Positions 34,433-48,900 of a DNA stretch of 64,000 nucleotides are shown here, piece by piece. The position numbers and the translations under genes are program-made. Origin of the DNA: Tridacna crocea (taxonomy: Eukaryota > Mollusca > Bivalvia > Cardiida > Cardiidae); the NCBI GenBank assembly GCA_943736015.1, contig OX031065.1:18862427-18926426 (forward strand). The letters are read 5' to 3'. The number at the start of each line of letters is the position of its first letter. The stretch's first letter is position 1. The notes beneath the pieces are model-generated. The model was given only the letters and a program-made list of their open reading frames with translations. It did no database searches and was not told where the DNA came from.

Positions 34433-34689
34433 ATGAGATAAACATTGTGTATAGTGCATATCCAAGATCAGGCTGTAAGTTCTATGGAGTCTGATCTTTC
34501 TGAAAAAGCAACCAAAGTTGTTCGTTAAAGGTTAAAAACTTAAGTAACCGAGAGAGTAATAGGAAATAATAATACTGTTACAAAGAATATCGCTTTTTAA
34601 TTACTTCTGAATTTGACTATAATGGCAAACATGTATAATACAATACTTGGGTGTGTAAATGATCAGCAAACACTTCGGGAGACTTATGT

Positions 34690-34921
34690 TTAACCCTTTA
34701 CCAAACAGCCGTGACTTTCAACAACCCTTAAAAAAAATTGAAAACACTGATAGAAAAAGAGACAATGCAGTTACCAGAATTTTCTCATTTGCCCACAATG
34801 TTTTATACCCTTTTCAAAACAAATATCAAGTTTTCAGTCACAATACTTTGTTTTTTTTGTTTTTTTTAAGTTCTTTCGATTTGCACTGGTCTAAAATTTT
34901 GTTGTTTGGTAAAGAAATTAC
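34690..34921 (+). mobile_element. Palindromic TTAA MITE, full copy
   Basis: TTAA left, ATTA right; hairpin partly decayed. Confidence 0.82.
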
Positions 34922-35115
34922 GAAAATGTTAAACTAATGAGAATAATACTATCTTCAGATGAAGGTATCAAACTTACAAAAATGACGCTGTCTTCAGATG
35001 TATGTGGCTAAAATGTATCAAACTAACTAACTAGTGAGGTTTAAGAGGAAACAAAATTGTTTCAACACTCAACCAAAACTGCAAATATAGGCTGACAACG
35101 AAACAGTTTTTGTTA

Positions 35116-35365
35116 TTCAACCCTTTACCAAACAGTCCCTGGTTTTTATGACCCTGAGATGGAACCCTTTTGTAAACATTTCGGGAAGAGGAGAAAATGC
35201 TGGTAACCAACATTTTCTCCTCTTCCCACAATGTTTTGTACTCTACTTGATACAAATTTTAATTCTGAACCACATTTAATTTGTCATCTGCAAGTGCTTT
35301 CAATTTGGACTGCAAGTGCTTCAATTTGGACCAATCTAAAATTTTGTTGTTTGGTAAAGGGTTAT
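35116..35365 (+). mobile_element. Palindromic TTAA MITE with 20-bp internal duplication
   Basis: Flanks TTCA and TTAT. CTGCAAGTGCTTTCAATTTG occurs twice in tandem near 35290-35330. The arms GGGAAGAGGAG and CTCCTCTTCCC carry matched changes. Confidence 0.87.
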
Positions 35366-35789
35366 TGAAAACCTTGCAAAACACTCCAAGACATAAAAAA
35401 TATTTACATGTTTATATATAGGTAAACCTTCCGGGTATCAGCTACAAAATCTTTTTAAAAAAGTCAAATACAACAAATTCTGTCATGAGTAAACAAATAA
35501 AAGAAGCAAGAAAAAAGTAAAATAAGAGAAAATGGCAGTTAAATTAGGTAAAGCTGTTCAGAAAATCTTTGAAGTTGAGATGCAGAAAATAGTTTGATGC
35601 TCAATACAGATGATCACCTGTACAGGTTTGGCTGTATGTAGAGAATCTGATCTAAGAACTTATCCTGCACTCTGTACATGAACAGTACTTTATCTGAATG
35701 AATGTTGCAAAAAGTTAACATAATTCCCATTTCATTTCTCAAGTTTCATACTGCAGTGAGTTTAGACAATTAAAATTTCTGAAGGCTGT

Positions 35790-35947
35790 TCCAAAAATTT
35801 GTGGAATTGTTGCTGAAAAAAATTGTAACCATTATTTTCTCTTTCTTCTCTTCTAAAGTCATCCACAATTTTTTTAGTCACATTTGTCATCTGCAAATGC
35901 TTTCAATTTGGACAAGTCTAAAACTTTGTGGGTTGGTAAAGAGTTAA
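35790..35947 (+). mobile_element. Palindromic TTAA MITE, fragment
   Basis: The right half is well kept (CTGCAAATGCTTTCAATTTG to GGTAAAGAGTTAA); the hairpin is decayed. Confidence 0.62.
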
Positions 35948-36230
35948 TTATCTACATGGACCAAATACTTAGATGAGATATTCTAGACCAGACAAGCTGG
36001 ACAATGCAAGATAGTAGTCAATTAAACAGATGGATAGGATTTTCTAAATCTTCTGCTGTATTTCACGACTGGATGTTTTATAAGGAGAATGCAAGCAAGA
36101 TCAGCCAGCTCACATGTGCTGTCTGATCTTGCTCTAACTCTCCTCTGCTTTATAAGTACTTTCTGTCATGTCTATCCAATCCAAATTTAATACAGAAGAA
36201 GAAATCTATTTTTGTAACGGTAAAAAAGAG

Positions 36231-36644
36231 TTTACCCTTTACCACACCATTCGATTTTTGAAAACCTTACAGAAAGTGTCTTTTTAACCCTCTCCCAAAC
36301 AATCTCTGCTTTTTACGACCCTGGGATAGAAGCCTTTTGAAAGCATTGTGGGAAAAAGAGATGCTGGTAACCAGTTTTCTACCCTGCTAAGAACAATTTT
36401 TAATTTTCGTTTAATTTGCCATCTGCAAGCCCTTTCAATTTGGATCAGTCCAACATTTTGCCGTTTGGTAAAGAGTTAAAAAACTTGGAAAAAGTGCGGA
36501 TAACTAGCATTTCCTCCTTTTCTCTCCTAAATGTGACTGTCTATTTTTGAGTCACAAATATTACAGGAATCTGTTACTATTTTGTTGTCTTCCAAAAACT
36601 TAATTTGGGCAAGTCTGAAATTTTGTCTTTTGGTAAAGGACTAA
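36231..36644 (+). mobile_element. Palindromic TTAA MITE split by a second copy
   Basis: The left 53 bp and the right part 36480-36644 form the host copy. Flanks TTTA and CTAA. Confidence 0.85.
36284..36479 (+). mobile_element. Palindromic TTAA MITE nested in another copy
   Basis: TTAA at both ends. It is inserted at the same host position (offset 53) as the nested pair at 13085, but in the same orientation as its host. The hairpin is shortened. Confidence 0.9.
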
Positions 36645-36780
36645 CTCAATTTTTGTTGTTGCACTATAAGAGTTGAATATTTTTTTCTTTTCATTTCAGA
36701 GCTGATCATCAACTTGAACACATGATCATTCACCACTGCATAACAGAAATCGGGTCTATGGAGTTCAAATACTAGTTTTT

Positions 36781-36954
36781 TCACATGTTCTTATCTCTGT
36801 GGGAGAAGAGCTTCACCCTCCACGTGGTTAAAACATGGGCCAGTCCAAACAACATCATAATGAAGGTAATCATAGTCATAACAATCACATAGTGGCTGAT
36901 ACTTGTCCCAATGTCTAACCAACTTCCATAGTCTTGCACCAGGAAAAAGAAATG
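36781..36954 (-). CDS. PIGN: PIGN last exon and stop
   Basis: The acceptor TTTTCAG precedes 36954. It reads [20 protein letters not shown], then the last helix, then a basic tail ending HRDKNM and TGA at 36781-36783. The vertebrate protein has the same arrangement. Confidence 0.95.
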   Translation of the reverse strand, partial: HFFFLVQDYGSWLDIGTSISHYVIVMTMITFIMMLFGLAHVLTTWRVKLFSHRDKNM

Positions 36955-39900
36955 CTGAAAATAGAAAAAAGTATAATATTATCCAAATGAACCTTAGAAT
37001 AACCCAAATGGTGAAACTACAAGTGATTAATTTAAACTTTATCAATGGACTAAATTCTGAGCTTGTCTAAATCAAAATCGTTTGCTGACGACATTAATGT
37101 GATTCAAATTGTGGAAATTATCTATGAAAGGCTAGAAAACATCGTGAGAAAAAAGAAAAGGCTGGTTACCAGCATTTTCTTGTTTTCCAACACTGTCAAT
37201 AAGCCTTCTTCCTCAAGGTCATCAAAACTTGGGAATGTATGGTAAAAAATTAAACACTTCATCAAATAACTTTATTGCTTTAACAAACCTGTAGAAATAG
37301 GCTTTTGAAAACAATGTCAGAAAATATGAAATGATGGAAAGATATATAATGGCTATTATTAGTTAGACAAAACTCTTACAGATACTGGTGATAAGCTCTT
37401 TCCTGGACCACAAAATTTCGAACTCCAAATTTTCTACAATGCTTACAGAAGAATTTTCTCAGCATAATTCAAAACTCGTGATCCTTTGCTTAAATATTTT
37501 CAACCTTTAGAATATACACAAGAATTCTCTAAGGTTTGACATAGTGACCTTGTTTTGCACTGACCTGACACATTTTCTGGCTGGTTTAAAATGTCATAAA
37601 GACAAACATTCAGACCAAGTTTCATGTGTACTGGCCTGAAAATATGACTCAGGTGAGCTGAAATCCTAAAACAGATACATCTCCCACTTAAGCTTTTTCA
37701 CTTTTCTTTCGACCATGTGGCCTTGACCTTAGAGTGTAACTTATTAAAATCACATCTTTTTTTGTTGTTTATATGGTGTATAATGCCATTTTCAACATTG
37801 TTTCAGCTATATCACTGAGGCTGGAACATCTATACAAGGTTTCCTGGAGTTTTCTTTATCAGTATATTATAATAATTTTCTTCAAAAGCCACTGGCTACT
37901 TTTCCACATAACTACATGTATCATCAACAATCAGTACCTACAGATTAACCATGTATCATCTGAAAACCTAACTTTGTATTGTCATGCATGTGGCTAGTGT
38001 ATTGAATATCTAAATAGGACCAAAGCTTCAGGAGATACATGTATAAATTTGGTTGTTTGTTAACATGTTAGAATGGTATTATGTCTTTTGACACTACTTA
38101 ACACACAACACAGCAGCAGATGACCTACTCATGCCTCTCCAAGATTTCTCCCACATGCCAAAATGCAATCCTATGTGACTCTTTAAAGAAAAATGAGATA
38201 GTTATACATGTATATAGTACAAACCACAGCCATACTATCTGACATAAACAGTATAAGAAGACACAATCCCTGGAGAGGTAACTTTGTGATAACATGTACA
38301 GCTTGAAGAGTGCAGGTTACAAGGATAAAAGGAATCACAACCTAGAAAAGGAAAAAATGTATAAACTGTTAAACCAAAGATACAAGGCTTTTTAAAACAA
38401 CAGAAAATACGAGTGAATTGTATTTTCTTTTCAACCAATATTTCCTACCCTTTCAATATTAAAGATTACCGTAAATAACAATTATTTGTTGCTTGCAAAT
38501 GCTTCCAACAAGTTTGTTGTAATATAATGAGCCATCTCACAACACAATTGTAGACTTGTCCAAATTGAAAGCATTTGCAGATGGTAAGGTAAATGCAACC
38601 AGACTATTGAGACTTTTCTTGGAAAGAGTAAAAAACAGTGTCATGCGGAAGAAGCATTTTTCTCCTTTACCAAGCATATTGTCAACGTTGTTTATCTCAG
38701 AAGTCTGAAATGTGTGGTGGACTACTCAACTTCTTGACAGCTTGCTTAAATTTTTTCAAAATCACAAAGTTGGATGCTAAACCGGTTGCTAACACTTAGA
38801 GCAGTCAATAAATCCAACAGACTCTAAGTCTAGAAATAAAACAAAATTAAGTGCAATTTCAAAACTGCTTCCGTCAAGAGTGTGCCAGCAAAGTAGACAT
38901 TTTATGTCAAAGATTAAACTGCACTTTTTCTGCAGTCTGGTAACCTAACTGGCCACAAAAGTGACTATACTAAGTCTTGTGAACAGTGCTTTAAGGGTTA
39001 CAATATTTAAAATGCTCTGGAATGCCATATAGATCCTAGTGCAACAATAGCTTTTGTTGTGTTGCAAAAAGTGGACCTTACAACAATCACTCTGATTTCC
39101 ATCTTCACTGTCTACTATGTTGAAATAATTTGGGAAATACTCTCATGAAAAACAACGCAAAATCTGGTCTCAAAATTGAAATGAAAAGGTAAGTTTTCAT
39201 GGACAAAATTGGTGCACAATTCTTTTCCATTTAATGACTAGATTTTTTAGAGTTCAATGTAAACAAGCATAGAAGAAAACCACTCTATCTATTTTAAAAA
39301 GTCCTGTAACTAAAACATATGAAAATTTCATATGAAACAATTATTTTACCTTGAGCAGTAAAAGACTTCCCATGGTGAAAGGAGAGAACACCGACACAAA
39401 ACACAGCACAGATGCTGGATCAAAGCTGGTGAAAACAAGATGGAAAAGATGGAAAAAAAAAAGGTGAATAGTGCCCCGTTATCCTAGCTTGGTTCACTGT
39501 AGACAGATTCTAATGATACTCTATCACATTGTTTTCACAAACATAAATGAGCAGCCTTACTCTGTGAAAAAAGGGCTTAATGTACAAAAAAAAATATTGA
39601 CCCAGGTCAGCCCCCGCAGACTGACCTGGGCCAAAACTTTTCACTATTACCAATTTTCTGTATGTACAAGGACCATTCTACACTATGCTAGTCGCTTGAT
39701 AGACTTAACAAATTTTATGAATCCCTTACTGTGATGTTTTGCTTAATATGATGCATCACATGAATGCATTAAATCCTCCTGTGCAAGAGCATGGCTCAAA
39801 TGCATGTAACCTTCATTCATATTGCTTATCCATATTTTACAAGGCTTTTTCAAGAGTCAACAGCTGCCACTTTTGTTGCATGAGGAAAGCAGTGCAAGTT

Positions 39901-42900
39901 GAGTATAAATGGCGTGCAACAGGCGGGAAGGGGCATTCAGACATTTGTGTAAAGTGTTGTCTCGAATCAGCCAGCACAGTCTGGACAGGCTTAACCGAAA
40001 CAACAATTTCCATTTTTATGTAACTTTCTGTTTCGCACAAGTCTACTATAGCACAAAATCTAATGTTGTTATAAAGTGCCGTCTTGGATTAGCCTTTGCG
40101 GACCGCGCAGGCTAACCCAAGAGGACACTTTATTCAAATGTCTGAATGCCCCTTTTCGTTTGTTGCACGCCAAATAAGCATGCTCTGACAAAAGGGGTTA
40201 AAAGTATCTACACAATGCATGATACAAAGCAACTAATTACAACATGATAATTACTGATCATAAAATCCATTTTGTATAACAACAGACTGAATCACGAAAT
40301 AGAATGGCCCTTTATGTTCAGAAAATTGGTTTACGGCAAGAAGTTTTCACACAGGTCAGATCGCATAGGCTGGTATGGGTTGACACTTTTTGCATATGAA
40401 TAAAGCCCTTTTGTCACAGAGCATTGCTCTTATCTAATTGAAATATTTCAGATGAAAATGAAATTTTTTCATGCATCTTTACACTTGATCAAAATATAAT
40501 ATCCAGACAATACACATTAAGGTTTTTGAAAATACTGGGAGAAAAAAGTACTAGTAAATTGCATGTTCTCATTAATTCCACTATGGTTTCAACACAAATC
40601 ACTGCATTTGGATCTCATCCAAATTCTTGTCTGCATCTGTATAAGGCTATGGGATAGGTGAATCACAGTTTGACTGCATCTATTTGTTAGAGTAGCTACA
40701 TATATAACAATATTTTCAGCATTTGTGACTACCAAACTTTAAAGATTAAAGATCAGACTGCACATTTTAATCTTGATCTAAAAAGGCAACAACAGTTGCA
40801 AAAAATTCTTTAGGGATTAAAGAAAAAATCAGCATACAAAAGTCACTTACCTGTTGATGCTGGCAATGTTACCTGTACCAAAAAATGCAGTAAGAATCAA
40901 GAAAACCTGGAGTAATTATTAAGGAATGCTTTCACTTAGTTCCCATGACTCTATCATATTAGATGTCTGAAACAAACCTATTCCAACAAATCTTGCCTGT
41001 CATAAAAGCTTATGTGCACACAAGGCATAATCTCAATACTTCACTTACCAATAGATTTTTGCCTGTCATAAAAACATGTAAGTATACATAGCATCTTCTT
41101 AAAGTTTTACTCCACAGATACTCATTTCTACGCATTGCTTGTAGGAGCCTTTGGAAAAAATTATGGCAAAAGGTGAAATTGCTCGTGACGAGCAATTTCA
41201 CCTTTTGTCACAATGTTTTCTATGCTATCAAAAGGTGTCATATACACATAAGAAACTGCTTCATCCTTGCTGTTATTCAGTGTTCATTAGAGATACCATA
41301 GAAATGCCTTATGGGGTAAAGGGTTAATTCATCACATGTCTACATAACACCAAATAAATTCAACACCATCTTTCAGGCTTGAAATAGGAGCCAAAAAGTT
41401 TCAATTATATTGTCTCTATTGGGTATCATATTTCTGCACAGCAGACAGGGTAGATAAAAGATCAGAATGCATGTTTTGTGCAGACTAGTTCTATATGTTT
41501 TTACTAACCACAAAGGCAACTATAGTTTTCAAAGGTGCCTCAAGTGTTACCCATATTCACCACACAAGAAAATTTTAGACTGGTCCAAATGCAAAGCATT
41601 TGCAGACTACAAAATAAATGTGACTGAAAATTTGAAATTTGTTTTGTGAAGGGTAGAAAACATTGTGGAAAAAGGAGAAAATGCTGGTAACCAGCATTTT
41701 CTCCTTTTCCCACAATGTTTTCTACATGGTTCATTCTCAGGGGCGTCAAATGTAGGGATTGTGTGGTAATGTGTTACTAAAAATATCTCAAATACAGGGG
41801 TACCTCATGCAAAATTTACAATGTGCAATATCTGGTGCTTGGTAAACATTCAGTAGTATACTTTTATTTCATTTCAAAATCATTTGAATATAAAACAAGA
41901 GGGCCATGATGGCCCTGTATCGCTCCACTGGCTAATTCGTAAAAACACTACAAGCCAAACATTACATTATTTGGCCAACTGGTTTCAACCTTGAGGGCAT
42001 ACACTTTTTTTCCATAAAGACCAACAAAAAAGTTGTGACCCCTGGGTAAATCCAGTTTTGACCACAAAGCTATAATTACTTGAATCCAGGTGGAGGTCTA
42101 CAAGATAAAGCCCCATACCAAATAATACAGGTCTAGAATGTGTGGTTATAAACAAGAAGATTTTCAAAGTTTTCTCAATAAAAGGCCCTGTAAAACATAA
42201 AATCTATGAGACAGGGCTAAATTTAGTGGTCCTAGTCTTTATTATGATTAGTAACAAGATGACTTAGAAAGTCTTCATCACAAAAGCCCATGTAAAACTT
42301 GTGACCCCTGGTGTGGGGACAAACTTGACCCTAAAGCTATAATTTGGGCCCTCCTGGTAGAGGCCAACAAGATAAAGCTACATGCAAAATTTGGTAGCCC
42401 TAGACCTTATACCTAGGTACAAGTAGATTTTTAAAAAATTCCCAATATGAGCCCATTTAAAACTTGTGACCCCCAGGACGGGGCCAAATTTGACCCCAGG
42501 GCTACAATTTGGGCACCTTTGGTAAACAACCACTTGATAAAGCTAGATACAAAATTGAGTAGCCCTAGGCCTTATGGCTTGGTACGAAAAGATTTTTAAA
42601 GTTTTCACTATATTAAGCCCATATAAAACTTGTGACCCCCGGGGCCTGGCCAAATTTGACCTCTGGGCTATCATTTGGGCACTCTAAGTAGAAGTCTATT
42701 AGATAAAGCTACATGCCAAATTTGGTAGCCCTAGGCCCTATGGCTAGGTACCAGAAAGATTTTAAAGTTTTCCCTATATAAGCCTAATAAAACTTGTGAC
42801 CCCTGGGGTGGGGCCAATTTTGACCCCAGGGCTAATATTTGAAGGAACTTGGTAGAGGTCCACTAGATAAAGCTACATGCCAAATTTGGTAGCCCTAGGC

Positions 42901-45900
42901 CTTATGGTTTCAGAGAAGAAGATTTTTAAAAATTTTCAATATTTTTCAGTTTTGTTGCCATGGCAACCAGAGTTTTTGAAGGAATAAAGTTCTTTCAAGG
43001 AATTCTGAAGAGGACCATGGCAGGATCATTTCTGTGAAGTTTCATCAAAATTGGACGGGTAGTTTCAGAGAAGAAGATGTTTGAAATAAAAGTTAACGCA
43101 CGCACGCACGCAGACGGACACCAGGCCATGACATAAGCCCGCTGGCCTTCGGCCAGTGGAGCTAAAAACTTATAAAAACACATTCATGTAATATTTAGTC
43201 ACCTGTTGTATCAAAATTTACTCACAAATTGCTGTTTAGGGATTATGATGTTCACATAAAAAACAAGAGGGCCATGATGGCCCTGTATCGCTCCACTGGC
43301 TTTTTAACCCTTTACCACACAAATTGAAGTGTTCATGACCATGAAAAAGAGGGCCTTCAAAAACAATGAACACTGTCAGGTAATACAAGTAGATTAATTC
43401 ATTGGCATGAAAGGTAAAATCCTTGGAAAAATAAGCTGAATGATAGAAACCTTACTCTGAATTTATTATTCACCTCATGTGAGCATAACTATTAGCATCA
43501 AAATGAATCACACTCCTTGAAAACAGAATATTTTCTATCAAAAAACTTAATGTCTAGCACCAATCATGTATCAAAGCAGTTTGATAATCAAGGGAAGTAA
43601 ATAGTACCAAACTTCATCTTTCATAAAAAGAGTTATTTCCCTTGATTAATGTTTAAATTGAAGTGACTATATTTTGAAGCCCATGTTAAAACTTGTGATC
43701 CCTGAATGGAGGCAACTTTGACCCCAGACCTACAATATGAAACTAGAATGTGTGTTTATAAAAAAGAAGATTTTTTAATCTTGCCCAATAAAAAGCCCTG
43801 TAAAACAAGTTTGCTCAATAAAAGGCCCTCTAAAATGGGTGACCCATGAGACAGGTTTATCAAGTTTTCACTGTAAAAGCCAATGTAAAACTCATGACCC
43901 CTGGGGTGGGGTCAAACTTGACCCCCAAAGTTAAAATTTGGGCCCTCTTGGTAGAGGCCCATAAGAAAAAGCTACACGCAAAATGTGGTAGCCCTAGGCC
44001 TTATGGCTATGTACGAGTAGATTATCAAAGTTTCCCTATATAAGCCCATGTAAAACTTCTGACCCCCTGTGACGGGGCTTAATTTGACCCCGGGGCTATA
44101 ATTTGGGCACCCTTTGGTAGAGACCCCCTAGATGAAGTTACATGCAAAATTTGATAGCCCTAGCCCTTACAGCTAGGTACGAGTAGATTATTAAAGTTTC
44201 CCTATATAAGTCCATGTAAAATTTGTTACCCCCCCGGGGCGGGGCCAAATTTGACCCCAGGGCTATAATTTGGACACCCTTGGTAGAGGTCCACTAGATA
44301 AAGCTACATGCCAAATTTGGTAGTCCTAGGCCCTATGGCTTGGTGGAAGAAGAATTTTAAAGTTCTCCCTATATAAGCCCATGTAAAACTTGTTACCCCC
44401 AGGGCGGGGCCAATTTTGACCCCAGGGCTATAATTTGGACACTGTTGGTAGAGGTCCACTAGATAAAACTACATGCCAAATTTGGTAGCCCTAGGTCCTA
44501 TGCCTAGGTAGAAGAGGAATTTTAAAGTTCTCTCTAAATAAGCCCATGTAAAACTTGTGACCCCCGGGGCGGGGCCAATTTTGACCCCAGGGCTATAATT
44601 TGAAGAAACTTGGTAGAGGTCCACTAGATAAAGCTACATGCAAAATTTGGTAGCCCTAGGCCTTACGGTTTCAGACAAGAAGATTTTCAAAGATTTTTAA
44701 AATTTTTCAGTTTTGTTGCCATGGCAACCAGAGTTTTTGAAGGAATTAAATTCTTTCAAGAAATTCTGAAGAGGACCATGACAGGATCATTTCTGTGAAG
44801 TTTCATCAAAATTGGATGGGTAGTTTCAGAGAAGATGTTTAAAGAAAAAGTTAACGCACGGACGGATGGACGGACGGACGCACGGACGGACGGACGCACG
44901 ACGGACAACGGGCCATGACATTAGCCCGCTGGCCTTCGGCCAGTGGAGCTAATAAACTAAAATGAGAACCAGAATTAATGTTTCCCTTGTCATACATCAT
45001 CACAAGCGTTGTATTTGTGTATTTATGATTCTAGATCAACAATAAAAGAAAAACAAAATATTAATATCTATAGAAGAAAGGATACAAAGTAGAATGATCT
45101 TTGGATATCACTAATAACAAGGTAATTTCTCCCAGCAGGCTTTTTATTCAAGCTCCTTACTGCACTCGCTTCAACAAAATCTATCCAAATTCCCTATAAT
45201 GAAAAAGAGATTCCCAATTCAATAAGTAAGCAATTGTCAAAACTCATTTTATTTGAACAAGCCACTTTCAAAACATTGTGATAAAATGAGAAATTACTTT
45301 TTACTAGGGCGTTTCCTGCATATTCATGCAACAAATCTGAAATCAATTATGAATGAACTATCCACAGTTTACAATGATCTTTTTGGTCCTTTACTAAAAA
45401 CTTTATCTATGAAGTAATAATTACTCTGAAAAAAATAAAACAAACATCAAAACACCAAAAAGATGAGAAAACACTCAATGACTGAAAAGTCTTGATATAC
45501 TATGTAGGTTAAATGCTGTTTTAACATCAGTATTTCAGAAAATATTGAAGATCAAAGACTAGGCAACACTTGTTGTACAGTCGGGTTTAGATTCTTAAGT
45601 GATTCTCAAATAAAACTATGTTTTTGAAAGCTGTTCAGTGCAGCTGTCTAGATTAAGATGTAATGCATCGTAAAGGCTTAGCTAATACATGTACTATCCA
45701 CCTGTTGAACATATCTGTCTTTCCATGTAGAAAAATTGGGAGATTTAGTAGCATCTGTCTCCATGTTTAACCACTGGTACAGTAGAAATCCAAGACTTGC
45801 TACAAATAATACTTCATATCTTAACGGCATGTTAAAGAAACCTTTTACACAATTCTCTTTTATACCAGTATACTGAGCATATCTTTTTAGCGTAAAAAAA

Positions 45901-48900
45901 TGATAATTATCAATAAGTTGTTAAAAAATCTGAGAGACAATTTCATCCAATGTATCCCTGAACCCAGCAACTTCCGCTAGATGGTAGCAACTTTGGTTGC
46001 TAGCAAAACTTTTAACTTTGATAAATTGATCCAACAGACAACACCTCTCCAAAAAAAGACTGATAAAAAGAAGATAATTTTGTTCTTGAAATGATACTCT
46101 TTTCAATTTACTATGCTTTGAATAAATTCATTTTAACTTATTACCAAACAACAAAATCTTTGACTTGTCGGAATTAAAAGCATTTGCTGACAATTAGTTA
46201 AATGTGGCTAAAATGATGAAACTTGTACAAAATATCGTGAGAAAAACGAGAAAATACTGGTGACCCACATTTTTCTCTTGCTGAAATTTCCCTTTGTCAC
46301 AATGTTTTCATAAAATAGTCCACAAAAAAAAAAAAAAAATTCATCTGCATGATGTAACGGTAAAAGCTTTCTGTAATGCACTTGCCATGTACATGTTTAA
46401 CAACTCCATCCTATTACGAAACCAGCTATATGTAGCTTGGCATAAAGGATACGATATGCTGAGAAGTATGAAGGGTGTCACAAACCCTAAGAAGACAGTC
46501 ATTAACCTTGGATACACTAGAGTGGGTCCCAAAAAGGGTAGAATGAATGATAAACCTGGAAAAAAATGAATACGAATATTAAACTGCTATCCCTCATCAC
46601 ACTTTTAACTCGTTACCAAACAAGTTTTCAGGTTTGTCAAAATTGAAAGCATTTCCAGACGACAAAAAAATAATGGTGAATGAAAATTTGAAATTTGTTT
46701 TGTGAAGTGTAGAAAATATTGTGGGAAAAGGAGAAAATGCTGGTTACCAGCATTTTCTCCTTTTCCCACAATGTTTTCTAAAAGCTTCTTTCTCAGGGGC
46801 ATCAAAAGTAAGGATTGTGTGGTAATGGGTTCATGTGCTTTATCACATTATTTCCTTTGTTTTTAGTGTTTTCTATGGCCACTGCAAATTTTCTTATCTC
46901 ACACACATTTAAGATATTATGATATCATGGGAGCTTTTTGATGTCATTTGTTAACACCTTGTATTTCCGTCAATTATTTTCAAAACATTCAACACCACTT
47001 TACAAGTCAAGATAAGTTAGTTTGTGATCCGGAAGAAGCTCAATTAACTCTTTACTATACAATCCTGACTTTTAAAGACCCTGAGAAAGAAGCCTTTTGA
47101 AAGCATTGTGGTAAAAGGAGAAAATGCTGGTAACCAGCATTTTCTTCTTTTACCACAATATTTTCTACCCTACCCAAACAAAATTTCAATTTTTCAGTCA
47201 CAATTGTTTTGTCGTCTGCAAAGGCTTACAATTTGGACCAGTCTTTACTTTGTTGTTTCGTAAAGGTTAACCAACTTTTTCCTCTTTTCTCGCAATGCTT
47301 TCTACCATTTCGAAACCAAATCTTATTGTTTGAGCATTTAGTTTGCCATTTGCAACCCCTCTTAATTAGGATAAATCCAAAATTCTGCCCTGTGTAAAGA
47401 TTTAACAGGTATCTTTAAATTGATCTATTGCAAATTTATTTCAGGATCTGATAATTAACCCTGTGGCAGGTAAGCACATATTACTGACCTTTTGCAGACA
47501 GCATAGATCAAGATTAGACTGCATAAAATGTGCAGTCTGACCTTGGATCTACACTATCCAAAAAGGATATATCTTTCCTCATAAAATACTAAGAAACAGG
47601 GAAATTTGGTTTTTACCATGGGATTGAAAGTTTTGTTTCTTTTATTTAGCAGGATAAGGGTTAAATCACTAATTTAACACCATACCAAATGCCAAAATTT
47701 TAGACTGGCAGACGATAATTTCAACGTAGCTCAAATGGTGCAATCTTTCTTTGACTAAGTAGAAAACATTGTGGAAAAAGGAGAAAATGCTGGTTACCAG
47801 CATTTTCTCCTTTTCCTACAATGTTTTTAGAAGGCTATTTTCTCAGGGTCGTTAAAAGTCGGGATAGTGTGGTAATGAGTTAAAACATGGCCTTCTCAAC
47901 TGAATTTTCTAAGTTTTATTACAAATTTAAAGCCGTCAGCCAAAAAAAGCCTCCTTTTGTGTAATGCTGTTGTTAGCCAAGCTTACCAAGAACTGACCAG
48001 CTGATGATGTGTTGCCATGGTGATAGACCTGAGATTACCAAAACTCCTGAGAAATAAGTTGACAGGCTGATGAAGATAAGCTGAAATGTAACACAGAATT
48101 TGTTGGCATCTAGAACTGTCACAGAAAGTTACTAAATACCTCTACAAAGTGATTTGGTAGAGAAGACAGGTATCACTTGACTCCTTACCAGATAACAATT
48201 CCTTTTTTGACTTTTGACCAAACTGAAAGCATTAGCAGACAACAAAATAATTGAAAACTAAAACTTAAACATTGTTTTTGAAAGGGTAGAAAACATTATG
48301 AGAAAAGGAAAAAATGCTGGTAACCAGCATTTTTTCCTATTTTCATAATGTTTTCAAAAGGCTTCTTTTTCAGGATCATTAAAAGTCAGCACTTTGTAGT
48401 AAAGGCTTAATTCATTGACTCTTTACCAAGCCCCAAATTTTTGGACTAAACCCATTTTAGACAATTAGGTTAATTTGAGAAAGAAATAACGTGTTATCAG
48501 ACAGAACTGGCTGTCACTAAATGCGAATTAACTCATTACCAAACGACAATATTTTAGGCTTGTCCAAATCGAAAGCATTTGCAGACGACAAAATAAAAGA
48601 AAAAAAAAATTTGAAATTTGTTTTGTGAAGGGTAGAAAACATTGTGGGAAAAAGAGAAAATGCTGGTTAACAGCATTTTCTCCTTTTCCCACAATGTTTT
48701 CAAAAGGCTTCTATCTCAGGGTCGTAAAATCCAGGGATTGTTTGGTAAAGGGTTAATAGCCCTGCAAGTGCTTTGACAGAAAAAAGTGACAAGTTCAAGG
48801 GGAGATAATTCCTCAACCAGGTAGAGTTGACACTTGAAAATTGCGTCTTGCAAATCTTCAGTATATGATCAGTATATGTGCAAAATTTCAAAAGAATTGA

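Larger units (their letters stand above)
30720..36780. other. Intergenic region between the two convergent genes
   Basis: I see no coding exons. It contains at least ten MITE copies, one pearl-like element, the duplicated 260-bp repeat and otherwise unremarkable AT-rich DNA, including about 34430-34660 and 35400-35780. Confidence 0.6.

Noticed and set aside
39739..40115. Overlapping open frames of 60-95 codons on both strands
   Set aside because: They run through the foldback element and neighbouring dispersed repeat; no splice context or known domain.
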